A stretch of 25,000 nucleotides of DNA from Prorocentrum cordatum (GCA_963575745.1 CAUYUJ010017652.1:169387-194386), one strand, 5' to 3'; shown: positions 16,353-23,353, counted from the stretch's first letter. Notes: generated by a model from the sequence alone, not told the origin. A program made the numbers and translations.

Positions 16353-16671
16353 TGGTGTGTGTGTGTGTATCCTGAGTGCGCCCCCCTGTCGGAGCCCTCA
16401 ACATAGCCTCTTGGGGCCCTCCTGGGGCGCTGTTGGGGCGGTCTTGGGCGCTGTTGGGGCCGTCTTGCGTTCCCCGCTTGGGGCCCTCGTGGGCAACCAT
16501 GGAGCCAGATACGGAAACGATCTAGTGAGAAATCACGCATCGCTGATTTTCATTCGGTTTTGGTTTCTGGGGAGCCTCCTTGGAAGGCTAGGAAGGCACT
16601 CGTTGCCATCCTGGTCTGGTCTTGAACGCTCCTGGAGGCATGTTGGAAACTATTTTGAACCATTTTGGGCT
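16353..16671 (+). repeat. 320-bp repeat L, copy 2
   Basis: Direct copy of 11845-12164: (GT)n, ATCCTGAGTGCGCC, GTCGGAGCCCTCAACATAGC, GAGCCAGATACGGAAACGAT, AGTGAGAAATCACGCATCGC, ending TTGAACCATTTTGGGCT. Together the two copies bracket the least repetitive 4.2 kb of the window. Confidence 0.85.
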
Positions 16672-16990
16672 GCCTTGATCGATCTTGCAGGTCATCTTGG
16701 GCTATCTGGGGCCATCCTGGGACCATCTTGGGTCATCTTGGACGCTCGGACACCTCGACTCCTTGAGCTGGGGAAGGAGGTCGGGGAGGATGAGGTGGGT
16801 GGTGGAGGAGAACGAGGAGGACGACGACAAGCGCACCAGGATGTTGAGGATGAGGAGGGGACATGGAACTCGGAACTCGGAACTCGGGTGTCCTCGAAAG
16901 ACCGTCACAGCGGACGGTACTGCCGGGGGTGTGCAGGACTCAGATAAGCCTGCAGACCAAAGGGGACATAGAGGAGGGAGGAGAGAGGAG
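16672..16990 (+). other. Decamer tail and unassigned spacer
   Basis: TCATCTTGGGCTATC-type units continue to about 16745. GGAACTCGGAACTCGGAACTC is a triple heptamer at 16863-16883 (three GGAACTC units). No gene is seen. Confidence 0.4.
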
Positions 16991-16994
16991 GGGA

Positions 16995-17119
16995 GGATGC
17001 AGGATGCAGGATTCATGATGGAGGAGGATGCAGGATGCAGGATGCAGGATGGAGGAGGAGGATGAGGAGAAGGAGGAGGAGAAGGAGGAGGAGAAGGAGG
17101 AGGACGAGGAGGAGTTCGA

Positions 17120-17188
<69 letters not shown>

Positions 17189-17255
17189 CGACGACGCCGA
17201 CGAAGACGACGACGCCGACTCCGACGACGAGGACGACGACCGCGAGGACGAAGCC
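16995..17255 (+). repeat. GGATGCA heptamers followed by GGA and GACGAG arrays
   Basis: About six GGATGCA units (16995-17048), then (GGAGAA)n/(GGA)n to about 17115, then (GACGAG)n and GAC units to about 17250. The acidic frame across it is repeat-derived. Confidence 0.85.
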
Positions 17256-17324
17256 GAGTGCTCCGCTCCCTTGCTCTTCGGGCCGCGCGTCGATCCGCTT
17301 CTGGACCTCGGCCGCCCGCGGCTT

Positions 17325-17415
17325 CCTTGGGACTCTCTTGGGGCTCTCTTGGGGCGCCCTCGTGGTGGCCTTCCTGGGAGCCCCGGGGGTCTTTTTGGGA
17401 GCCGTCCTGGAGGCC
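17325..17415 (+). repeat. Short TCTTGGGGCC decamer run
   Basis: GGACTCTCTTGGGGCTCTCT, then TGGGGCGCCCTCG and TTTTTGGGAGCC units. Confidence 0.55.
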
Positions 17416-17478
17416 ATCCATCAGAGGAGGGGGGGGGGTCGCCGATCTCGGTCCGCCCCGTCGGAGACCTCAAAATTT

Positions 17479-17639
17479 AGGAGGGAACGAAACACACAGA
17501 CACAATTAGTCGTCGATCCCCCAGAAAATATGGGAAAATATGGGAAGTGGGGGGGAAGACAGAAACCCAGACAATGCGGGAAAATAGGGGGAGTATTTTT
17601 GTTTGTGTGTATTTCTTTGTGCGTCCTGGGGCCCCTTCA
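17479..17639 (+). repeat. Dispersed element H, copy 2
   Basis: AGGAGGGAACGAAACACACA ... AGTCGTCGATCCCCCAGAAA ... TTTGTGCGTCCTGGGGCCCC, ending TTCA. The left flank (GTCGGAGACCTCAAAATT) resembles the GTCGGAGCCCTCAAAATA part of repeat L. TCAAAA lies on both sides of the element. Confidence 0.8.
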
Positions 17640-17703
17640 AAAAGTAAACTCTCGGGGCGCTCCTGGGGCGGTCTCTGGAGCTCGTCGGGCCGCGCGCAGA
17701 GCC

Positions 17704-18300
17704 GCCCTCCTCCTCCTCCTCCTCCTCCTCCTCCTCCTCCTCCTCCTCCTCCTCCTCCTCCTCCTCCCCGTCCTCCTCCTCCTCCTCCTCCTCCTCCTCC
17801 TCCTCCTCCTCCTCCTCCTCCTCCTCCTCCCGCCCCGGGACCTCGGCCGCCCGCGGCCAGCAGGGCTCGACGGGCGGCCCGCAGCGCCGGGCCGCCCTGG
17901 ACGACCCGCCGCGCCGCGGGCCGCGGGCCGCGGCCGCGCCGCCCAGCGGCTTTCGGACCACCCTTCCGCGCGCGCCCGGAGCCGCCCCGACGGGCCCTGC
18001 TTCCTCCTCCTCCTCCTCCTCCTCCCCTCCTCCTCCTCCTCCTCTTCCTCCTCCTCCTCCTCATCCTCCTCCTCCTCCTCCTCCTCGCTCCTCCTCCTCC
18101 TCCTCCTCCTCCTCCGCCCGCCGCCCAGGGCTTTCGGGCCACCTTCCGCGCGCGCACCCGGAGCCGCCCCGGCGGGCCCCTGCTCCTCCTCCTCCTCCTC
18201 CTCCTCCTCCTCCTCCTCCTCCTCCTCCCTCCTCCCGCCGCCCAGCGGTTTTCGGACCACCCTTCCGCGCGCGCCCGGAGCCGCCCCGACGGGCCCCTGC
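17704..18300 (+). repeat. Higher-order array: (CTC)n blocks separated by a 62-65 bp GC-rich unit
   Basis: (CTC)n at 17704-17830, 18001-18115 and 18184-18235 alternate with three copies of a unit at 17938-18000, 18121-18182 and 18236-18300. Each copy reads CCGCCCAG-GGNTTTCGG, then CACC-TTCCGCGCGCGC, then GGAGCCGCCCC and GGGCCC-TGC. Arg-, Glu-, Pro- and Leu-rich frames are shadows of the array. Confidence 0.9.
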
Positions 18301-18398
18301 GTGGGCGTCGCCTGATGGGGGTGCGATCGAGGTTGGCCACGCGCAGAGGGGGGTAGGGGGAGGGGGGGAGGCTTTTCAGAAGCCCCCCCCTGCTGCTC

Positions 18399-18442
18399 AG
18401 AAGGCGCGGGCCTTGTCTGTAGATGTGAGGCCCGCGCCTTCT
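18399..18442. repeat. Perfect 15-bp hairpin
   Basis: AGAAGGCGCGGGCCT (18399-18413), a 14-nt loop, then AGGCCCGCGCCTTCT (18428-18442). Confidence 0.8.
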
Positions 18443-18554
18443 AAGAGGCAGCCTCCTTCCAAGAAGCCTTCCCCCCTCCCCTTACCGCCTGGTGCGCGCG
18501 GCCAGCGATGGGGGGCAGCGGTGGCTGCAGAAAAGGGGCCCTTCGCAGCGGGGG

Positions 18555-18750
18555 CGCGCATCAGGAAACCATCTGCTTTGCGTCAGGGTATCTTGCGCTT
18601 CTTCGCTCCGCGCGCACCGCAGTGCCTTCCCGCAGCCCTCGACGAAGCTGCTGCGTTCGGGGTGCCCCGGGCTTCCCCTCAGGTGCACCTCGCGCCCGGG
18701 TTTTCAGGGTTGGGTTTCCTGCGAGGGTTTCTTGCGGCCGCGCCCGCACT
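18555..18750 (+). repeat. Dispersed repeat E, copy 2 (uninterrupted, empty site)
   Basis: Collinear with 9241-9265 plus 9438-9615. At 18575-18579 a single GCTTT stands where copy 1 carries GCTTT, element D and GCTTT. Confidence 0.85.
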
Positions 18751-18894
18751 GCAGGGCCCACGACGGGCCTGCAGGGCCCGAGAAGTGCACCTCCCTCCCC
18801 CCCCCCAGTTTATCGCCCCCCATCGAGCGACCCCCAACCTGTACTCCAGGCCTCCCGGATGGGGTCCGAGCGCCTGGGGCCGGAGGATCGCGTT

Positions 18895-19010
18895 GAGGTC
18901 GCCGATGCCTCGGCGATGCGGGCTCCATGTGGAGCCTGCCCTCCTCCACGCCGACGTCGCTGATACGTCGCCGAGGCGTCGCCGATACGTCGCCGATGCG
19001 GCGTGATCCT
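18895..19010 (+). repeat. Degenerate CGTCGCCGATA repeat
   Basis: GTCGCCGATGCC, ACGTCGCTGATACGTCGCCG and AGGCGTCGCCGATACGTCGC followed by CGATGCGGCG: about six diverged 9-12 bp units. Confidence 0.6.
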
Positions 19011-19161
19011 CCGACCCCGCCTGCGCGGACCCCCTTCTGGGAGGCCTCCGGGTCGGCTCCCCGCCCCGCGCGCGCCCCCCCGGGCGCCGGCCTGGCCGCG
19101 ACGCTGAGGCGCGCTCGCCGCTGCGGCGCCGCCCCTCCGAGGGGCCGACGCCCGGCACGTT

Positions 19162-19227
<66 letters not shown>
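19162..19227 (+). repeat. (GTC)22 array
   Basis: Twenty-two uninterrupted GTC units. The minus strand reads poly-Asp or poly-Thr, a repeat artefact. Confidence 0.95.
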
Positions 19228-19540
19228 TTCAACTGCTTCTGCGTAGCGGCGCGCCGGCAACGCCACCGCAGCGACGGCAACAGGTCGCGTGCGCCTCCAG
19301 ATCCAGCGTCAGGAGACGGAGGCTCTGCTTGGACGGCGAGCGAGGGGGAAAGTGAGAAGGAGAATTAAGGGCATAAAAATGCCCCAACCCTGGTTTACGA
19401 GGCGCTGTGCGCTGAAACTCCTGTGGGCTGACAGGGGAAATCCTGCCTGATGTGCCGCGTCCTGGCGGCTCTATGCTTTGGGGGTTCCCAGGCGGTTTAC
19501 AGACCACGCACTTGTAACCCAGGGTAGGGTCGTTTTTTCA
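19228..19540. other. Unassigned tract
   Basis: No confident gene. The minus-strand frame to 19229 includes a mixed peptide (PGLGHFYALNSPSHFPP) without decisive bias. GGGCAT-AAAA-ATGCCC at 19369-19384 is a perfect 6-bp hairpin around an A-run. Confidence 0.3.
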
Positions 19541-19766
19541 TCCCTCAAGAGAAGGCCTTCTCAGAAGGCGGCGGGGCTTCTCAGACGCCCTCCGGCCTTC
19601 TGAGAGGTTCTCCGCGTCTTCGTGGAAGGCTTAGAGGACATTTCTGAGCAGGCCAGGGCCCTTCCGAGCTTTCTGACAAGGCCCCCCCGCCCTCACTTCC
19701 CCCCCTAGGGCTCGCCGCCGACTGCTTGGGCCCCAGGGCCGTCAGAAACGTCCCGGCGAGAGTCAG
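19541..19766. repeat. CTTCTCAGAAGG-type motif cluster
   Basis: GGCCTTCTCAGAAGGCGGCG, GCTTCTCAGACGCC and GGCCTTCTGAGAGG follow each other at 19553-19610 and are partly self-complementary. Related CTCAGAAGG motifs occur at 18397, 9658 and 21617. The rest of the tract is unassigned. Confidence 0.4.
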
Positions 19767-19937
19767 CGAGCGAAGAACGGTATAAGATAAACTTTTTCGC
19801 TGTCGGGGGCGCCTGTCCCAGGGCGGCTGGAAAGTTTATACCCCTACGGTGCCACCGTAAGGGTATAAACTTTCCAGTCGCCCTGGGACAGGCGCCCCCG
19901 ACAGCGAAAAAGTTTATTTTATACCGTTCTTCGCTCG
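19767..19937. repeat. 171-bp near-perfect palindrome (foldback)
   Basis: Two 84-nt arms (19767-19850 and 19854-19937) pair without any gap around a 3-nt loop (GCC), with 81 of 84 positions complementary. The outer end is CGAGCGAAGAACGGTATAA and the inner end is TTTATACCC-TACGGT. Of the three mismatches, two are G opposite T and would be G-U pairs in a plus-strand transcript; the third is C opposite A. No target duplication is evident next to the arms. It could be a foldback element, a small-RNA hairpin locus, or a recent inverted duplication. Confidence 0.9.
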
Positions 19938-20263
19938 TTAAGAGAGGGTCGACCACTCCGGGGGCGAGCGGCCTTCGGAAGACTCGGGTCGCCGTTGGAG
20001 CCGCGTGGGCCTGCGAGCGAACGTGCGCCTTCCCTCGTCCGCCCTCGTCCGTGCCGGTGCCGCCGGAGGGAGCGAGCGCGGCAGAAGTTACGATGTTTCA
20101 ACCTGCTCTAGCCTTGACCACCAGAAAGAATGTCGAGCACCAAGAAAGTTTCGGAACTCGGGGGTTTTCACGCGTCGGGCCCTGGGGCACACATTCGTTC
20201 GACACCGTTTCGACACGGTTTGGGCACTTTTCCGGGTGCTCTGCATTATTTCTGGGATGTGGT
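19938..20263. other. Unassigned tract
   Basis: Moderate GC, no repeats recognised. Plus-strand frames of 70-95 codons are open but lack clear bias. Nothing is called. Confidence 0.3.
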
Positions 20264-20464
20264 CCTTAAGTGCGATGGGAGCAACATAATCTGGTGGGGA
20301 AAAAACACACAGACACAATTAATCGTCGATTTCCCGGAAAATATGGAAGTGGGGGGTAAGACAAAAACCTAGAACATATGGGAAAATATGGGGAATCCTG
20401 GTGCTAGTGTGTATTTCTTTGTGCGTGTCCCAGGGCCCCTTCACTTAAGTGCGATGGGAGCAAC
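20264..20464 (+). repeat. 21-bp direct repeats flanking element H copy 3
   Basis: CTTAAGTGCGATGGGAGCAA (plus C) occurs at 20264-20284 and 20444-20464, one copy on each side of element H copy 3. The similarity extends weakly further (NTAA...GGNGGGG). It is either a long target duplication or a tandem duplication of element plus flank. Confidence 0.8.
20293..20443 (+). repeat. Dispersed element H, copy 3
   Basis: GGTGGGGAAAAAACACACAG, AATTAATCGTCGATTTCCCG, GGGAAAATATGGGGAATCC and TTCTTTGTGCGTGTCCCAGG, ending GCCCCTTCA. Confidence 0.85.
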
Positions 20465-20471
20465 CTAAGGC

Positions 20472-20545
20472 AGGAGGGGAAGAAACACACAGACACAATT
20501 AATCGTCGACTCCCACGAATTTGGGGGGGAGGACCTAAAGTTCCC
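20472..20545 (+). repeat. Dispersed element H, copy 4, left part
   Basis: AGGAGGGGAAGAAACACACA, AATTAATCGTCGACTCCC and GGGGGGGAGGACC, then the match stops. The matching right part resumes at 21941. Confidence 0.75.
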
Positions 20546-20885
20546 GACCGCAGACGCTGTCACCACCAGGCGTGGTGACTCCTGGCCCTGCCAGCGCTGA
20601 AGACATCCACGGAACACCGCTCGATTCCCTAAGCCAGGTGGCGACACCACATCGTTCAGGTCAGAAAAAACAAATTCTTTACGCTTCGCGTATCCCCACC
20701 AGCCCATCTCACAGCAGCAACTCTCGCGAAGCATTCCGACAGTCGTGTTTTTCAGGCGTGTGTCCGCTTGGCCCCGCATATTTCCCCTGATCCTCCTTCC
20801 TCCCGCCTCCTTGTATATCCTCCTTGTGAGGGGAGCGGGAGAAGGACGAGGCGGAGGAGGAGGGAGAGAAAGCGCTCCTCGTGAT
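20546..20885. other. Unassigned tract with inverse end motif at 20688-20705
   Basis: No gene is seen. GCGTATCCCCACCAGCCC (20688-20705) is the reverse complement of the right-end motif class at 21931. A GA-rich stretch (20820-20875) precedes the 25/28-bp array. Confidence 0.45.
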
Positions 20886-21230
20886 TTGAGTCGTTTGGGG
20901 TTTCTCGTCCTGGTGTGAGTCGTTCGGGCCCTTCTTCCTGGTGTGAGTCGTTCGGGCTCTTCGTGGTGTGAGTCGTTCGGGCTCTTCGTCCTGGTGTGAG
21001 TCGTTCGGGCTTCTCGTGGTGTGAGTTGTTCGGGCACCTCATCCTGGTGTGAGTCGTTCGGGCCCCTCCTCCTGGTGTGACTCGTTCGGGCTCCTCGTGG
21101 TGTGAGTCGTTCGGGCCCGCGTCCTGGTGTGAGTCGTTCGGGCCCCTCCTTGTGGTGTGAGTCGTTCGGGCTCTTCGTGGTGTGAGTCGTTCGGGCCCCT
21201 CGTCCTGGTGTGAGTCGTTCGGGCTCCTCG
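20886..21230 (+). repeat. 25/28-bp tandem array, about 13 units
   Basis: Each unit starts GAGTCGTTCGGGC, followed by a variable CTC/CCC segment and GTGGTGT or GTCCTGGTGT. Long units (27-28 bp) and short units (25 bp) are mixed and differ mainly by a CCT insertion. There are no unique spacers, so it is not a CRISPR. Confidence 0.9.
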
Positions 21231-21510
21231 AGGGGCCTCTTGGGGGCCTCTTGGAGCCTCTTGGGGCCTCTTGGGGGCCTCTTGGGGGCCTCTTGGGGGC
21301 CTCTTGGAGCCTCTTGGGGCCTCTTGGGGGCCTCTTGGGGGCCTCTTGGGGGCCTCTTGGGGGCCTCTTGGGGCCTCTTGGGGCCTCTTGGGGGCCTCTT
21401 GGGGGCCTCTTGGGGCCTCTTGGGGCCGCTTGGGGGCCTCTTGGGGGCCTCTTGGAGGCCTCTTGGGAGCCTCCTGGGGGCCTCTTGGGGCCATCTTGGG
21501 GCCTCTTGCG
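21228..21510 (+). repeat. Homogeneous GGGGGCCTCTT array (10/11 bp)
   Basis: About 25 units of GGGGCCTCTT or GGGGGCCTCTT with few substitutions. This is the youngest-looking array of the decamer found elsewhere in decayed form. The long minus-strand Pro/Arg/Gln frame is an artefact. Confidence 0.95.
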
Positions 21511-21532
21511 ACCTCCTCAGAAGCGCAAATGA

Positions 21533-21676
21533 GAGCTGCCCCCTGAGAAGGACAGAATGAGCCCAAAACCTTCGTAAAATCAATAATTTTGCTATGAGGG
21601 AAGATGAGCGCGGCCCCCTCAGAAGGCCAAAATGGGGCCAAAACCGTAGTAACATCAATGATTTTTGCTTCAAAGA
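21533..21676 (+). repeat. 72-bp tandem duplication
   Basis: GAGCTGCCCCCTGAGAAGGA at 21533 and GAGCGCGGCCCCCTCAGAAG at 21605. They share GCCCAAAACC/GGCCAAAACC, GTAAAATCAATAATTTT/GTAACATCAATGATTTT and the closing GATGAG/GACGAG. Confidence 0.75.
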
Positions 21677-21699
21677 CGAGCTGAGGCACCAAACTCCCC

Positions 21700-21944
21700 C
21701 CCCCTCGGGGCCAGAATCCTCGTGAGGGTCGTCGTTTTTTGGCCCTCCCAGACGTCGAAAAAGACCCCCCTGACGACCCGCGGAACTCCCTCTCCAGGTC
21801 CAGGGGGAGGGGGTAGGGGGAGGGGTAAACCCCTCCCCGAAGGGGAAGATAGGGGGTTAGGGGGTTGAGGACAGAGCGGGGGTTAGGGGGTTGAGGACAG
21901 AGCGGGCTCTCTAAACCACTCACGCCCAAAGGGCTGGTGGGATT
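21700..21944 (+). repeat. Dispersed module ending in GGGCTGGTGGGATT
   Basis: Same order of parts as 1278-1508: CCCTCGGGG, AGAATCCTCGTGAGG, TTGGCCCTCCCA, ACCCCCCTGACGAC, G/C-run hairpin, CCCAAAGGGCTGGTGGGATT. A 26-bp tandem duplication with GGGGGTTGAGGACAGAGCGG sits at about 21853-21905. Confidence 0.55.
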
Positions 21945-21993
21945 GTGTGTATCTATTTGTGTGCATTTCTTTGTGTGTCCAAGGGCCCCTTCA
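21941..21993 (+). repeat. Dispersed element H, copy 4, right part
   Basis: TTGTGTGCATTTCTTTGTGT then GTCCAAGGGCCCCTTCA matches the 3' ends of copies 1-3. It is followed by AGGCAGGAGGGG, which also precedes the left part at 20468-20479. Confidence 0.75.
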
Positions 21994-22411
21994 CACGAGG
22001 CAGGAGGGGGCCTCCTCGTCGAGGCGTCGAGGGGGCTGGGCCCCGCGCCCTCGGCGGAGTCCCCGCGCCCTCGGCGCGGGCGGCGGGGAGGCGACGGCGG
22101 GGCCGCCAGCGGAAGCTCCGCGGAAGTCGGGGCTAGCTACTCCAGATTTTGGAGTACTCTGGAAGCTCGCTGAGGGGCAGCGAACGCGATCTGTGCTTCT
22201 GGGGCGACGGAGGAGAGGGCAGTGCTTCTGTAGGGCAAGAGTAAGCATGGGTAGCCCAATCGTCGGCAAGAGCAAACCTGGAATCAGAGCTTCTCGTGAA
22301 GGGCGGCTGTAAGGATTGCTGTTGACCGATCAGGCGCGCCCGCCGAGCGTACGAGGATCTGGTACCGGAGCTTTTTCCAGGGAAATGAAACATGAAAAAA
22401 TGGCATAAGCA
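21994..22411 (+). other. Unassigned, possible coding remnant
   Basis: Plus-strand frames are open across 22040-22310 (one ends GSPIVGKSKPGIRASREGRL), but bias is mixed and none is called. TACTCCA-GATTT-TGGAGTA at 22138-22156 is a perfect 7-bp hairpin. Confidence 0.3.
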
Positions 22412-22416
22412 TACAA

Positions 22417-22586
22417 TCGGAGGTTGACAGACCTCCTACCCTGACACGTCGATTCGTGAATTGGCCGTTTTCGGTTCGCGAGAGGCGTCGCGGCCGTTGT
22501 TTTTGCGGGTCCAGGTCCGCCGGTTTCGGTCCCAGGCCGTTTTCGCTAAAGGGAGGTTTACTAAAGGGAGGTTTGTCCACCGCCGA
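22417..22586. mobile_element. 170-bp MITE-like element D, copy 2
   Basis: Left end TCGGAGGTTGACAGACCTCC and reverse complement of the right end TCGGCGGTGGACAAACCTCC, giving a family consensus TCGGNGGTGGACAGACCTCC. The 5-bp flanks TACAA (22412-22416) and TAAAA (22587-22591) match at four of five positions. The interior shares ACACGTCGATTCGTGAATTG, CGTTTTCGGTT and ACTAAAGGGAGG with copy 1. It has no coding capacity. Confidence 0.8.
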
Positions 22587-22599
22587 TAAAAACTCGGAG

Positions 22600-22920
22600 G
22601 TCCGCGCGGATGTCTCGGGTCGGCGCTGGGGCTCCCTCCAGTCTCTCCCCTCGCCTCCTTCCCTGAGTTCCCCAGTGCTGATCTCCAGTGGGCTCCAGCT
22701 CTTGTGGTGTGGTGGCCTGGCTTCTGCGAACGTCGGATCCGACTGCTGTCGCGCATGTTCGCCACCGTGCCGGGGTAAACTCTGGGGCTCTTGGGGCCTT
22801 CCTTGTGCCGTCTTGGGGATTTGGACCGTCTTAGGCAGGTCTTGTGCCTGTCCTAGGCCGTCTTGATGCCGTCTCGGGGCCTTCTCGGGTCTGTGTTTAG
22901 GCCCTCCAGGGAGCTGCTGT
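22600..22920 (+). repeat. Unassigned tract with decayed decamers
   Basis: 22600-22780 is unassigned (a plus-strand frame is open, without decisive bias). From about 22785 GGGGCTCTTGGGGCCTTCC, GCCGTCTTGGGGATTTGG and related units form a decayed decamer array. Confidence 0.45.
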
Positions 22921-23161
22921 CGGGCCGGCCCAGAGGCCATCGTGAGGCCAACCAGATACCATCCTGTCGGTTGGAGCCCTCTGAATGCATGTTTATTCCC
23001 ATGTTATGTTTCATGCTTACATTGATTTCGTGATCTTTTCCAGGACAGTCCTTGGGATGCTCGGGCGTTGCTCTGCGGCGTTGCGTCTTGAGCCCTCTGG
23101 GGTCGGCAGCCGCAGACATCGTTTTGCTTTCTCGGTCTTTGGCGCTTCTTGCGTACCAGTA

Positions 23162-23353
23162 TGAAGTCGGGCGTGCCCCCCTACAGGGGGATTTTCGACG
23201 AAAAATTAAAGATACCCCAAAAGACCCCAAAAAGGTCAAAAAGTACCCCAAACATAGTCCCCAGACTATTTTTGGATTATTTTTTGAGTATTTTTGGGGT
23301 ATTTTTAATTTTTCGTCGAAAATCCCCCCTGTAGGGGGACAGGCCCGACTTAA
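23162..23353. mobile_element. 192-bp MITE-like element M, copy 2, with 8-bp TSD
   Basis: Perfect 8-bp duplication TACCAGTA (23154-23161 and 23354-23361). The inverted ends start T-AAGTCGGGC. Nested palindromes CCCCCTACAGGGGG and TTTTCGACGAAAA on the left are mirrored as TTTTTCGTCGAAAA and CCCCCTGTAGGGGG on the right. The centre TAGTCCCCAGACTA (23255-23268) sits at the same offset as in copy 1. The interior is A/T-rich and non-coding in any recognised sense, although a plus-strand frame happens to read through it. A GT (23159) to AG (23359) intron would be 201 nt. Confidence 0.9.

Noticed and set aside
11845-16671. Calling an LTR retrotransposon
   Set aside because: The repeats lack TG...CA ends with a target duplication, no primer-binding site or polypurine tract is visible, and no polymerase motif is seen inside. 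Kept only as a question.
20886-21230. CRISPR-like repeated units
   Set aside because: Units are head-to-tail with only 3-bp variation and no unique spacers, no leader and no cas genes. It is an ordinary tandem repeat in a eukaryotic context.
20465-21673. 402-codon minus-strand open frame
   Set aside because: It is wholly made of the tandem arrays (Pro/Arg/Gln- and Thr/His-rich) and runs into dispersed element H.
21853-21905. Telomere-like TTAGGGGG units
   Set aside because: Two copies of a 26-bp unit, not a telomeric hexamer or heptamer array, and internal to a dispersed repeat module.
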